A stretch of 64,000 nucleotides of DNA from Collinsella sp. TF08-11AT (GTDB lineage Bacteria; Actinomycetota; Coriobacteriia; Coriobacteriales; Coriobacteriaceae), in NCBI RefSeq assembly GCF_003437035.1, contig NZ_QSRL01000010.1, positions 20,992-84,991 of the forward strand. Reading direction: 5' to 3'. This document shows positions 1-8,839 of the stretch, piece after piece (positions within the stretch are counted from its first letter, which is position 1; each line of letters begins with the position of its first letter). The position numbers were made by a program, and so were the translations under genes. Below the pieces are notes generated by a model. That model searched no databases. It was not told the origin of the DNA and saw nothing but the letters and a program-made list of their open reading frames with translations.

Positions 1-13
1 GGGGCAAAGCCCC
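1..13 (-). terminator. possible hairpin at window edge
   Basis: A small perfect hairpin, GGGGC-AAA-GCCCC, lies about 30 bases past the thrB stop. It may be the end of a thrB terminator. The window begins inside it, so neither a longer stem nor a T-run can be judged. Confidence 0.25.
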
Positions 14-44
14 TGGCCTCCCCGGCGAGTATACGGGACGGCGA

Positions 45-926
45 CTACAGGTATTCGATCTGGGCGCCTTCCGTGTCGCACGTCAGAATATGCGTATCAC
101 ACTTGGGGAACTGCTCGCGCAGCTTGACCTGCAGGAACTTGGCTACGATGGTGTCATCGGTTACGGCCATGAGGGTTGAGCCCGAACCGCTGATCCAGAT
201 GGTCTTGGCACCGCCGTTCAGGCAGGTGTCGCGCACGGCGTTGTAATCGGGGATCAAGCGGCGACGATAGGGCTCCTGGATGCGGTCGTCATTGGCGGCG
301 GCAATAAGGTCCAGGTCGCCGGTCTCCAGGCCGCGCGTCATGCCGGCGATGCGGCCCATTTGCCACACGGCGGTGGAGAGCGGAATCTCCTGCGGCACGA
401 CTTTGCGCGCCTCGCTCGTGTGCACCTCGTAGGGCGGAATCACGGTAATAAAACGCAAGCGATCGCTCACCTCATAGCGCAGGCACTGGGGAAGCGAATC
501 GGTTGGCGTAAAGGAGCAGACGGCGCCGCCCAGGATAGCGGGGGCGACGTTATCGGGATGGCCTTCGACCTCGGTGGCGATGCGGACGAGCTCGGCGCGG
601 TCGACGGTGTGGCCTGTCAGCGCGGCGGCAGCCATGATGCCAGCGACGACGCAGGTGGAGCTGGAACCCAGGCCGCGGGCGACGGGCACGTCGGTCTGAA
701 TGTCGATAGCGACGGGGAATGCCGGCTCGCCCCAGGCGGCCAGAGCATCGACAAAGCTCACATAGACCAGGTTATTCTCGTTTTGGAACTCCTCGGGGCA
801 GCCCGTGATGGTGAGTTTGTCGGCGCGCTCGAAGGTGAAGTGCGAGTAGAGGCTGACGGCCATGCCGAGGGTGTCGTAGCCGATGCCTAGGTTGGCGCTT
901 GTTGCTGGGACGGTGATTTTGATCAT
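45..926 (-). CDS. thrB: homoserine kinase (ThrB)
   Basis: Phosphorylates L-homoserine to O-phosphohomoserine with ATP in the cytoplasm, the penultimate step of threonine synthesis. The 293-residue protein has the GHMP-kinase plan: an N-terminal VPATSANLGIGYDTLG motif and the ATP loop PVARGLGSSS near residue 85. The C-terminal half carries the glycine-rich WISGSGSTLMA motif. Length is normal for the family. The start is preceded by AGGAGG about seven bases upstream. It lies downstream of thrC on the same strand, but an inverted repeat and a hairpin separate them, so it may also have its own control. No homoserine dehydrogenase gene is visible in the window. Confidence 0.96.
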   Translation of the reverse strand: MIKITVPATSANLGIGYDTLGMAVSLYSHFTFERADKLTITGCPEEFQNENNLVYVSFVDALAAWGEPAFPVAIDIQTDVPVARGLGSSSTCVVAGIMAAAALTGHTVDRAELVRIATEVEGHPDNVAPAILGGAVCSFTPTDSLPQCLRYEVSDRLRFITVIPPYEVHTSEARKVVPQEIPLSTAVWQMGRIAGMTRGLETGDLDLIAAANDDRIQEPYRRRLIPDYNAVRDTCLNGGAKTIWISGSGSTLMAVTDDTIVAKFLQVKLREQFPKCDTHILTCDTEGAQIEYL

Positions 927-939
927 GTGAGTCCTCCTG

Positions 940-1051
940 GCGTGCCTGGCTGTTTAGTTCGCTGCTCGGGCAGTCCTGCGCAAGACGGAAAGCACATTAA
1001 GTGCTTTCCTTTGCGTGCGGAACTCGCGACGAACTAAACAACCAGGCACGC
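940..1051. repeat. nested inverted repeat between thrC and thrB
   Basis: The outer arms are 22 bases (940-961 and 1030-1051) with one mismatch. Inside is a second perfect hairpin, GGAAAGCAC-ATTAA-GTGCTTTCC (987-1009). The outer arm ends next to the thrB ribosome binding site. The element could be a mobile-repeat remnant or an RNA structure that tunes thrB after thrC. No other full copy is seen in the window. Confidence 0.75.
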
Positions 1052-1092
1052 TGTGCGCGTTCGTCATCATCCCGGGGGCTATCTGATGGAAG

Positions 1093-1120
1093 AAGGCGCG
1101 CCGGCTTTCGCCGGCGCCTT
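1093..1120 (-). terminator. hairpin after thrC
   Basis: A GC-rich hairpin, with arms around AAGGCGCGCCGGC and a TTTC-type loop, lies 11 bases beyond the thrC stop. The T-run in the minus direction is weak (CTTCTTCC). It is likely a partial terminator or attenuator between thrC and thrB. Confidence 0.5.
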
Positions 1121-1130
1121 ATAAGGGGTT

Positions 1131-2648
1131 TTAGTTGGTAGTCATCTTTTTTGCTGCAGACTCTACGTAGTTGGCCATCTCATCGACGTCACAGACGTCT
1201 TCGAAGCGGACGGGTTTGGATTCGAGTTCGGCGAGCTGGGTCGGGGCGACCGTGTTGGTGGCCTGCTCGAGCACACGCATGGCCTCAAAGTCGTCCTCGG
1301 GAACGTCGAGGCCCAGGGCGTCGCAGCAGGCGCGCGGGAACTTGTAGGGGCTGGCGGTCGAAAGCAGCACGCGGACCTTGGCGCCCTCGGCGGGGGCGAC
1401 CTGCTCAAAGACGTGATAGCCGCAAGCGGTGTGCGGGTCGATCACGTAGCCGTTGGCGTCCCAGCAGCTCTTGATGGCAGTGCGGACCTCGTCCTCGCTG
1501 GCCCAACCGCAGCCAAACACACTTTGGATCTTGGCCAGCAGCTCGGCGGGCACCTCGTAGCGGCCGGTCTGGGCAAGCTGCTCCATAAGGCCGGCAACGA
1601 GCTCGCAGTCGCCGTCGGACAGGAAGTAGAGCATACGCTCCAGGTTGGAGCTGATAAGGATGTCCATCGACGGCGAGATGGTCGTGAAGAACGGACGGTT
1701 GCGGTCGTAGACGCCGGTGGTCAGGAAGTCGGCCAGCACGTTGTTCTTGTCGCTCGCCACGACGAGCTTGGCGACGGGCAGACCCATGCGCTTGGCGTAG
1801 TAGCCGGCCAAGATATCGCCAAAGTTGCCGGTGGGCACACAGAACTCTACGGCGTCGCCAGCCTCGATAGCGGCGGCGCGCAGCAGCTGCGCATAGGCGG
1901 CAAAGTAGTAGACGACCTGCGGCACCAGGCGGCCGACGTTGATGGAGTTGGCGCTCGAAAGCACCGTGCCGGCGGCCTCCAGGCGCTCGGCCAGCTCCTT
2001 ATCGGCAAAGATGCGTTTGACGGCGCTCTGGGCGTCGTCAAAGTTGCCGCGGATACCGCAGACGGCGACGTTGTCGCCCTCCTGTGTGGACATCTGCAGA
2101 TTCTGGACGCGGCTGACCTTGCCCTCGGGATAAAAGACGGTAATGCCCGTGCCCGGAGCATCGGCAAAACCAGCGAGTGCGGCCTTGCCCGTGTCGCCTG
2201 ACGTGGCGGTGACGATCATGATGCGCTCGGCGCCGCCTTCTTTGGCGGAGGTGCGGGCCATCAGGCGGGGGAGCATCTGCAGGGCGACGTCCTTAAAGGC
2301 GCTCGTGGGGCCGCCAAAGAGCTCCATCACATAGGTCTGAGGGGCGTCGGCGCCCGGTGCGGCATCGAGTTTGACGAGCGGCGTAACCTCTTCGCTCGCG
2401 AACGTGCCGCGGTATGCTTCGTCGACACACGCCGAAATTTCTTCGGCCGTGTAATCATTCAGTAACATTCCCAACACATCTTGAGCGATTTCAAAGTACG
2501 ATTTATCTGCAAGCGAGCTGATATCGACCTGCTGGGTGCCGAGCTCGTCCGAGACAAACAAACCCCCGTCGGGAGCGATGCCAGTACGGATTGCCACCTT
2601 ACTTGAGCACGATAAAGTGCGTCCTCGTGTACTATGATAAGTTCCCAT
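1131..2648 (-). CDS. thrC: threonine synthase (ThrC)
   Basis: Pyridoxal-phosphate enzyme that converts O-phosphohomoserine to threonine. The PLP lysine lies in GGPTSAFKD near residue 100, and TATSGDTGKAA is the phosphate-cup motif. The N-terminal MGTYHSTRG start is family-typical, so I use the ATG at 2648 (505 residues), preceded by GAGGAG at good spacing, rather than an upstream in-frame ATG at 2693 that would add 15 unrelated residues. It is transcribed divergently from lysC across a gap of about 100 bases and probably together with thrB. Confidence 0.96.
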   Translation of the reverse strand: MGTYHSTRGRTLSCSSKVAIRTGIAPDGGLFVSDELGTQQVDISSLADKSYFEIAQDVLGMLLNDYTAEEISACVDEAYRGTFASEEVTPLVKLDAAPGADAPQTYVMELFGGPTSAFKDVALQMLPRLMARTSAKEGGAERIMIVTATSGDTGKAALAGFADAPGTGITVFYPEGKVSRVQNLQMSTQEGDNVAVCGIRGNFDDAQSAVKRIFADKELAERLEAAGTVLSSANSINVGRLVPQVVYYFAAYAQLLRAAAIEAGDAVEFCVPTGNFGDILAGYYAKRMGLPVAKLVVASDKNNVLADFLTTGVYDRNRPFFTTISPSMDILISSNLERMLYFLSDGDCELVAGLMEQLAQTGRYEVPAELLAKIQSVFGCGWASEDEVRTAIKSCWDANGYVIDPHTACGYHVFEQVAPAEGAKVRVLLSTASPYKFPRACCDALGLDVPEDDFEAMRVLEQATNTVAPTQLAELESKPVRFEDVCDVDEMANYVESAAKKMTTN

Positions 2649-2752
2649 ATAACACTGCTCCTCGGATGCCTTGGTCCCAATCGGTGAAACCATGGTATCA
2701 GAGCGCGCAAAATAGGTTCGCAGAGGCTTTTTAGAAAGGTAACCTCCAGCCC

Positions 2753-4141
2753 ATGATTAAGATTGCCAAGTTTGGCGGCTCGTCGGTCGCCGACGCCGAA
2801 CACTTTAAGAAGATCAAGGCCATCGTCGATGCCGACCCTGCCCGCCGTTTTGTGGTGGTTTCTGCCTGCGGTCGCCGTTTTAAGGGCGACACCAAGGTGA
2901 CCGACCTGCTTTACCTGGTTAACGCGCACGTTAAGTACCACGTGTCGTGCGAGGAACTGCTCGAGGACATTGGCCAGCGCTACTTTGATATCGCTGACGA
3001 GTTGGAGCTCACCTATCCCATCCGCGAAGAGTTTGCGGCCTTTGCCGAGCGTGCTCGCTCCGGTGGCTACTCCACTGAGGAGCTTGTGAGCCGCGGCGAG
3101 TACTTCACCGCTCGCCTGATGGCCGAGTACCTGGGCCTGCCGTTCCTGGACGCCGCGACGGTCGTTGCATTCCATCACGATGGTACGCTCAGCATGAACC
3201 GCACCTCCGAGCTGGTGCAGGAGTACGGTCAGCAGGGCGGCTTTGTTATGCCCGGTTTCTATGGCGCGACGCGTGAGGGTCAGATCAAGCTGCTCGATCG
3301 TGGCGGCGGCGATATTTCCGGCTCGATTCTGGCCAAGTGCCTGGGCGCCGATCTGTACGAAAACTGGACCGACGTTTCGGGCTTCTATTCTGCCGATCCG
3401 CGTATTGTGCCCGAGGCGCAGCCCATCGCCCGCGTTACCTACGAGGAGCTGCGTGAGCTTTCGTACATGGGCGCAAGCGTCCTGCACGAGGAGGCCGTGT
3501 TTCCTGTGCGTGAGGCGGGTATTCCGCTGGTCATCAAGAACACCAATGCGCCGCAGGACCCCGGCACCATCATTAGCGAGACGGCTGACGAGGGCGAGGC
3601 AGAGCCCATCATTACCGGCGTGACCGGCAAGCGCGGCTTTGTCGCCATCAATGTGGCCCGCGACCGCACCAAGCCCCGCGTCGGCTTTATGCGCCGCGCG
3701 CTTTCGGTGTTCGAGCGCTATGACGTTTCCGTTGAGCACATGCCCACCGGCGTCGATCGCTTTGGCGCCGTGGTGCAGGAGCAGGATGTGCACGATTCGC
3801 TGTACTCGCTTGTGGGCGACATTCAACAGGAAGTCGAGCCGCTCGAGATCGAGGTCGTTGAGGGTCTGGCACTTATTGCTACCGTCGGTCGTAACCTGCG
3901 CGGTCGTGCAGGTATCTCGGGCCATCTGTTTGGCATGCTCGGCCAGGCCGGCGTGAGCGTGCGCATGATTTCGCAGAGCTGTGACGAGATCAATATCATT
4001 ATCGGTGTCGAGGAGAAGGACTTCGACCTGGCGATTCAGACCATTTACCGTGCCTTCTCCGACGAAAACGGCATTGTGAAGGTCTCCGATCTGGAGGCTC
4101 CTGCGCCGGTCGATCCCGCTCTGGCCGCGCTCAAAAAGTAG
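2753..4141 (+). CDS. lysC: aspartate kinase (LysC)
   Basis: Catalyses ATP-dependent phosphorylation of aspartate, the first step toward lysine, threonine and methionine. The 462-residue protein opens with the KFGGSSVAD nucleotide-binding motif. The catalytic domain runs to about residue 300 and includes LLDRGGGDISGS. Two C-terminal ACT repeats (about 310-445) are the usual site of feedback by lysine or threonine. Length fits a monofunctional enzyme without a homoserine dehydrogenase domain. It is followed by asd and faces thrC. I see no lysine riboswitch in the short leader. Confidence 0.95.
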   Translation: MIKIAKFGGSSVADAEHFKKIKAIVDADPARRFVVVSACGRRFKGDTKVTDLLYLVNAHVKYHVSCEELLEDIGQRYFDIADELELTYPIREEFAAFAERARSGGYSTEELVSRGEYFTARLMAEYLGLPFLDAATVVAFHHDGTLSMNRTSELVQEYGQQGGFVMPGFYGATREGQIKLLDRGGGDISGSILAKCLGADLYENWTDVSGFYSADPRIVPEAQPIARVTYEELRELSYMGASVLHEEAVFPVREAGIPLVIKNTNAPQDPGTIISETADEGEAEPIITGVTGKRGFVAINVARDRTKPRVGFMRRALSVFERYDVSVEHMPTGVDRFGAVVQEQDVHDSLYSLVGDIQQEVEPLEIEVVEGLALIATVGRNLRGRAGISGHLFGMLGQAGVSVRMISQSCDEINIIIGVEEKDFDLAIQTIYRAFSDENGIVKVSDLEAPAPVDPALAALKK

Positions 4142-4215
4142 CGACTGTTCGGTAGATTTTTTGGGTTGTGTCTCAAAAATCTACGGCGGGGCGTTTCGTT
4201 TCGGTTTCGTTTCGG

Positions 4216-4240
4216 CGGGGCGGGTTTCGTGCCCGCCCCG
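4216..4240 (+). terminator. hairpin between lysC and asd
   Basis: CGGGGCGGG-TTTCGTG-CCCGCCCCG forms a strong stem followed by TTCTTGT, about 75 bases after lysC. It probably ends most lysC transcripts or acts as an attenuator before asd. Confidence 0.6.
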
Positions 4241-4315
4241 TTCTTGTATACACTGGCAACAACAATCGGCCTGCTCGGCGTGCAGGCAAAAGCCATAACC
4301 TTTAAAGGGGGAAGC

Positions 4316-5341
4316 ATGAAACAGTACACGGTTGCTATTTTGGGCGCGACGGGAGCCGTGGGTACCCAGATGCTCGAGTGCCTTAACGAGCAGGAGTTCC
4401 CGGTCGGCAAGCTCAAGCTGCTGGCAAGTGCACGCTCCGCGGGCAAGACCGTTGAGTTCCGCGGTGAGCAGGTTGTGATCGAAGAGGCTTGCCCCGAGGC
4501 CTTTGAGGGCTGTGACATTGTGCTTGGAGCCGCCGGCGACGACATCGCGAAGGAGCTACTGCCCGAGGCCGTCAAGCGCGGCGCCGTCGTGGTCGACAAC
4601 AGCCATGCCTTCCGTATGGATCCCGAGGTACCGCTGGTCGTGCCCGAGATTAATGCCGACGACATCAAGTGGCATCATGGCCTTATCGCCAACCCCAACT
4701 GCGCGACCATCATCGGCTTGGTTCCTACGTGGCCGCTGCATCAGCTCGCTGGCGTGAAGCGCATGATCGTCTCGACGTATCAGGCGGCTTCGGGTGCCGG
4801 CGCTCCCGGTATGGCCGAGCTCGAGGCTCAGCTGGCCGCCCTGGGTCGTGGCGAGGAGATTCCCGAGCCGCGCGCGTTTGCCGCCCAGCTGGCGAGCAAC
4901 CTGATTCCGCAGATTGGCGGCGTCAAGGAGGAGGGCTTTACCTCCGAGGAGATGAAGTTGCAAAACGAGGGCCGCAAGATCATGCACCTGCCCGATCTGC
5001 GCGTGAACTGCACCTGCGTGCGCGTGCCCGTGCTGCGTTCGCACTCCGAGAGCATTACGCTCGAGTTTGAGCGCGATATTACGGTCGAGGAGGTCCGTGC
5101 TGCGCTGGCTTCTGCCCCGGGCGTGAAGCTGGTCGACGACATGAGTGCCGAGGATGCGCACGACCGCTTCCCCATGCCGATGGACACCTCCGACCAGGAC
5201 CTGATCTGGGTCGGTCGCGTGCGCCGCGACATCTCGAACCCCGAGGCTGCGCGCGGCATCACCTTCTGGTGCTGCGGCGACCAAATCCGTAAGGGCGCGG
5301 CAACCAACGCCGTCCAGATCGCTAAGCTGCTCTGCGAGTAG
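4316..5341 (+). CDS. asd: aspartate-semialdehyde dehydrogenase (Asd)
   Basis: NADPH-dependent reduction of aspartyl phosphate to aspartate semialdehyde, the branch point for lysine, methionine and threonine. The 341-residue protein starts MKQYTVAILGATGAVG (Rossmann motif). The active-site cysteine is in NPNCATI near residue 128, QAASGAGAPG follows, and a substrate-binding RVPVLRSHSE stretch lies near 240. I chose the ATG after AAAGGGGGAAGC. An upstream in-frame start at 4166 would add 50 residues translated from the intergenic hairpin and is rejected. It completes a lysC-asd unit opposite thrC-thrB. Confidence 0.96.
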   Translation: MKQYTVAILGATGAVGTQMLECLNEQEFPVGKLKLLASARSAGKTVEFRGEQVVIEEACPEAFEGCDIVLGAAGDDIAKELLPEAVKRGAVVVDNSHAFRMDPEVPLVVPEINADDIKWHHGLIANPNCATIIGLVPTWPLHQLAGVKRMIVSTYQAASGAGAPGMAELEAQLAALGRGEEIPEPRAFAAQLASNLIPQIGGVKEEGFTSEEMKLQNEGRKIMHLPDLRVNCTCVRVPVLRSHSESITLEFERDITVEEVRAALASAPGVKLVDDMSAEDAHDRFPMPMDTSDQDLIWVGRVRRDISNPEAARGITFWCCGDQIRKGAATNAVQIAKLLCE

Positions 5342-5353
5342 TGTGACCTGTCC

Positions 5354-5483
5354 GGCGGGGGCCGGGCTTGGTTTTCAGAACGTCCTCGACCATGTGTGGC
5401 GCCTTGTCCTGCTCCTTCGGAGCCGCGGACAAGGCGCCGCACTGGTCTGCGGAGTGTTCTGAAAACCAAGCCCGGCCCCCGCC
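5354..5483. repeat. long inverted repeat, perfect 28-base arms
   Basis: Arms 5354-5381 and 5456-5483 are exact reverse complements and include CCGGGCTTGGTTTTCAGAAC. A second perfect stem, GCGCCTTGTCC/GGACAAGGCGC (5399-5409 and 5427-5437), sits inside. The element occupies the first part of the 347-base gap between asd and ogt and could serve as an asd terminator, although no T-run follows. The rest of the gap (5484-5688) shows no gene. A TATTAT box at 5659-5664 may be part of the ogt promoter. Confidence 0.85.
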
Positions 5484-5688
5484 TGCGGTGACGCTGCTGC
5501 GCGTGTTCCGCGATGGGGCCGTTGTTGGTTGGGGCCGCTGGGCTGATGTGGGGGCACGTGGTTGTTGCGGGCCCTGGTCCGGGCGGCGGCCTTGGCGCTT
5601 CGCGCCTGCCGCCTTGGATGACTTTGGGGTCGATTGGGGTTGTCTGCACAATTCGCGGTATTATGGTGCGGAGTTTTGAAAGGAGCCG

Positions 5689-6270
5689 TTGGTGGTCACG
5701 ACGACGTTTGCTTCGCCTTTGGGCGAAATCCTGCTTGCCGCTGATGGCCGCGGTCTGACGGGGCTTTGGTTTGAGAGGCAGGAGCACTTTGGCTCTACAC
5801 TGCTCAAAGAAGATGCGGAGCACGTTGAAGGTGCCGATGCGGTTTCTGGTACCGGTGGGATGTCTTCGGTGAGTCCGGCAAATGGTGCGGCTTCTTCGGT
5901 GCTTGAGCGTTCTTGGGCTTGGCTGAATGCCTATTTTGCGGGGCAGGAGCCTCGGTTTACGCCGCCGTTGCATATGATTGGTACGGCGTTTCAGCGCGAG
6001 GTTTGGTTTGAGCTGCTTTCAATTCCGCGTGGCGAGGTCGCTACGTATGGCGAGATCGCCCAGCGTGTTGCGGCTCGACATCGTGTGCCGGGAAATGAAG
6101 CGCCCGTTGTATCTCCTCGCGCGGTGGGGGCTGCGGTCGCTCGCAACCCTATTTCGATCATCGTGCCGTGTCATCGCGTGGTGGCAGCCGACGGATCGCT
6201 CAACGGATACGCCGGTGGACTGGATCGCAAAGAATGGCTGCTGCGGCTTGAGGGCGCGTACGAGGAGTAA
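5689..6270 (+). CDS. ogt: methylated-DNA-protein cysteine methyltransferase
   Basis: Suicide repair protein that transfers the methyl group from O6-methylguanine in DNA to its own cysteine. The acceptor lies in IIVPCHRVVAADG near residue 158, followed by the family-typical NGYAGGLDRKEWLL. The helix-turn-helix segment around RGEVATYGEIAQRVA is intact. At 193 residues it is slightly long because of a Ser/Gly/Ala-rich insertion (about residues 45-65). Start is TTG or, three bases later, GTG, both served by GAAAGGAG. It stands alone between repeat-rich spacers. Confidence 0.93.
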   Translation: MVVTTTFASPLGEILLAADGRGLTGLWFERQEHFGSTLLKEDAEHVEGADAVSGTGGMSSVSPANGAASSVLERSWAWLNAYFAGQEPRFTPPLHMIGTAFQREVWFELLSIPRGEVATYGEIAQRVAARHRVPGNEAPVVSPRAVGAAVARNPISIIVPCHRVVAADGSLNGYAGGLDRKEWLLRLEGAYEE

Positions 6271-6307
6271 CGCTCGAGCACTTTGCATAGCCAAGATGCC
6301 GTGAAAG

Positions 6308-6455
6308 AACGGGACACGCTTTCCGAATGGAGGCTCAGACGGAAACCACGTCCCGGAATTCTGTTTTAAAGCGGGATGCGCTTTCCGAATGGCGTCCCGA
6401 GCGGAAACCGTGCCCCGGAATACAGCCTCAGAGTGGGACGCCGTTTCCGGTTGAG
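6308..6455. repeat. degenerate tandem repeat, about 2.4 units of ~61 bases
   Basis: Unit 1 starts at 6308 and unit 2 at 6370. Both contain GCGCTTTCCGAATGG or a close variant, then CGGAAACC, then a CCCGGAAT end. A partial third unit with GTGGGACGCCGTTTCCGG starts at 6430. Each unit can fold (GGGAC...GTCCC, TTTCCG...CGGAAA). It lies between ogt and a pseudogene junction. Units differ too much and are too few for a CRISPR. Confidence 0.75.
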
Positions 6456-6476
6456 ACCACCTGCCTGGACATCGAT

Positions 6477-6689
6477 CTACGCCCGCTCCTGCAGGGCGTA
6501 GATGGACTTATCCATGTTGAACAGGTAAGCCACAACGCAGACAATAATGAACATCGGCAAGTTACCAAAGCCGAAGACTTCGCAGCCAATAAGGATGGGT
6601 GCGAGCAGCGTATTGGTGGCGCTGCCAAAGACGGCTGCGTAGCCCAGTGCGGCGCAGAGCTCGACGGGCATGCCGAGTTGAGCCTCGTT
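6477..6689 (-). pseudogene. C-terminal remnant of a ClC-type chloride channel
   Basis: The minus-strand frame ending at 6477 reads as the last ~65-70 residues of a ClC-family channel. It starts around MPVELCAALGYAAVFGSATN and includes the helix LLAPILIGCEVFGFG and a final hydrophobic segment before a normal stop. No upstream channel domain is present. Immediately 5' the sequence becomes an Abi_2-type protein in another frame. It is a relic left by deletion or recombination. The family call rests on the recognisable spacing of the last two helices, so it is moderately sure. Confidence 0.6.
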
Positions 6690-7051
6690 ATGGCGACATC
6701 TGGGTAACAGAAAGGCCCGCGTTCCTCAGAGGCAAGATAGGCAATTCTGCTTCTGAGGTAGATCTCAATTCTGCCGACCGCACTGCCGACCGCATCAAAC
6801 ATTAACTGCCGGAGGGCTCGGTCAAATTCATACGTGTAGATGATGGTTTCGAATGTTGTGCCTTCGCGAAAGATGGTAATCCCGGACTTGCATTTGGTTT
6901 TGTAGGGAAACCAGTAGGCCGACAGTCTGTAGTGGTTGGCTTCGACCAAAGCTCGCTCGAGTTCGCTTTGATCAGAGCACTTAAGACCCTTGTTTTCTGT
7001 CAATAGTGCTATTTGTTCGTTGATGGATATCCGCGACTTCTGGTATTTCAT
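6690..7051 (-). pseudogene. 5' half of an Abi_2 (AbiD/AbiF-like) gene
   Basis: The first ~120 residues match the Abi_2 phage-abortive-infection family: an N-terminal basic segment, then SINEQIALLTENKGL, then the family-typical NHYRLSAYWFPY near residue 40, and RIEIYLRSRIAYLASEERGP near 100. After the CYPDVAIT region the similarity stops and the frame runs on as out-of-frame translation of the ClC remnant, giving a spurious 207-residue product. A complete Abi_2 protein would be about 300 residues, so the catalytic C-terminal half is lost. GC content is lower than in neighbouring genes, in keeping with acquired DNA. Confidence 0.7.
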
Positions 7052-7221
7052 TAAGCCTCTTGATAGAAAAAGAGCTGGAGTTGCGCATCGTTGAGAGGCT
7101 TTCCAGCTTTAGCAAAACAAACTTATAAGATGCGACGGGCCGCGTCAAGATAATTACCGGACGGCCTAGGAGGCGGCTGGTTGGCTGGCTTAAAACCTAG
7201 CGCGTGAAATGACGCCCCACG

Positions 7222-7860
7222 CTATTCAGCGCGCTTGATAGGATGACGAACCACAGTCTTAAGTTTCTCCGGTGCACATTTGCGTGGATCGGAGAGATAG
7301 ATTTCGTGATGTAAACGGGTGTCTGAGAAGTCGGGGGCATAGCCCTGTTCGGTCGCGTATTCATGCATGGCGTCTACGGTTGTCGGCTCGCTGTCATAGG
7401 GTCCGGTATGCATGCACTGAACGCAGAGACCCTCATCAACTTTAAGCAGCTCAACAGCGGTAAAGTCTAGTTTCTTTTTGGCCGTGGCTTCAGCGACTGC
7501 CCAGTCAAAATCATCTCGGCTGACGAAATCGGGCAGGCGGATGCACGAGATAAAGTTGAAATCGTCCTTGCGTACATAATCGATGTCGCCGCTCGGGGAG
7601 TCTTGCCACCAGAAACCCTCGAGCGGCGGTACCACAAAGTCGAAATAGCCCTCGATGCTCCTTGGGCCTTTCTTCGACATCTTGACGGTATAGGCGATGC
7701 CGTAAAGTAGCGGCAGGGCGTTTTGATACTCGCCACCTTCGGTATTTGGGTCGCCCTTTCCGCGAACGGCAACGTAGTTCATAGGCGGGACAGTTACGAT
7801 GCTCGGCTTGCTTGCAGGTTTGTAGAGCTCCTTGCATTCCTTCTTAAAGTCGAACGCCAT
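7222..7860 (-). CDS. GyrI-like small-molecule-binding domain protein
   Basis: The 212-residue protein matches the stand-alone GyrI-like (SbmC/AraC effector-binding fold) family. Typical elements are VTVPPMNYVAVRGKGDPN near residue 22, the DFVVPPLEGFWW stretch, and CMHTGPYDSEPTTVDAM near 150. Such proteins bind or hydrolyse small hydrophobic molecules, and some are described as cyclopropanoid-type hydrolases. No DNA-binding domain is attached, so it is unlikely to be a transcription factor. RBS is AAAGGCGG. The upstream 272-base gap to the ABC gene holds a short repeat but no gene. Confidence 0.85.
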   Translation of the reverse strand: MAFDFKKECKELYKPASKPSIVTVPPMNYVAVRGKGDPNTEGGEYQNALPLLYGIAYTVKMSKKGPRSIEGYFDFVVPPLEGFWWQDSPSGDIDYVRKDDFNFISCIRLPDFVSRDDFDWAVAEATAKKKLDFTAVELLKVDEGLCVQCMHTGPYDSEPTTVDAMHEYATEQGYAPDFSDTRLHHEIYLSDPRKCAPEKLKTVVRHPIKRAE

Positions 7861-8040
7861 GTTGGCCGCCTTTCTGCGTATTGGCCTGCTTAGATAGTTG
7901 AATCATATCATAGAAACGAACAGCTGCTCGAATTATTTGGCTGACAGATTGAGATGCGTGCGTTGTGCTTGGCGGTCGGCCTGACCCCGTCGATGATTTC
8001 TCGGCCTCCCCGGCGCCTCATCTATAGCTGCCGTTTCCCC

Positions 8041-8083
8041 CATATAAAACCTGCCAAAATAAACCTGTCCCTTTTTGGTAGGT
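8041..8083 (-). repeat. GGGACAGG hairpin element, copy 1 (inverted)
   Basis: Stem ACCTGCCAAAA/TTTTGGTAGGT around the core AGGGACAGGTTTA, written on the minus strand, with the AT-rich ATAAA tail on the far side from the next gene. It lies 50 bases upstream of the ABC ATPase start. Similar copies are at 11605, 17714, 20034, 53058 and 57918. Confidence 0.85.
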
Positions 8084-8132
8084 GGGAAATGGGTAATACT
8101 AAAGAGTTATCCGACCAGATGGGAATTAATCG

Positions 8133-8834
<702 letters not shown>

Positions 8835-8839
8835 CGCCC

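Noticed and set aside
2649..2752. Lysine riboswitch or T-box upstream of lysC
   Set aside because: The leader is too short and shows no conserved stem or T-box sequence.
2459..3925. Antisense open frame of 488 codons over lysC and the start of thrC
   Set aside because: Codon-bias shadow; its translation has no domain pattern, and lysC and thrC are certain.
6308..6455. CRISPR array
   Set aside because: Two and a half diverged units without constant repeats and unique spacers, and no cas genes.
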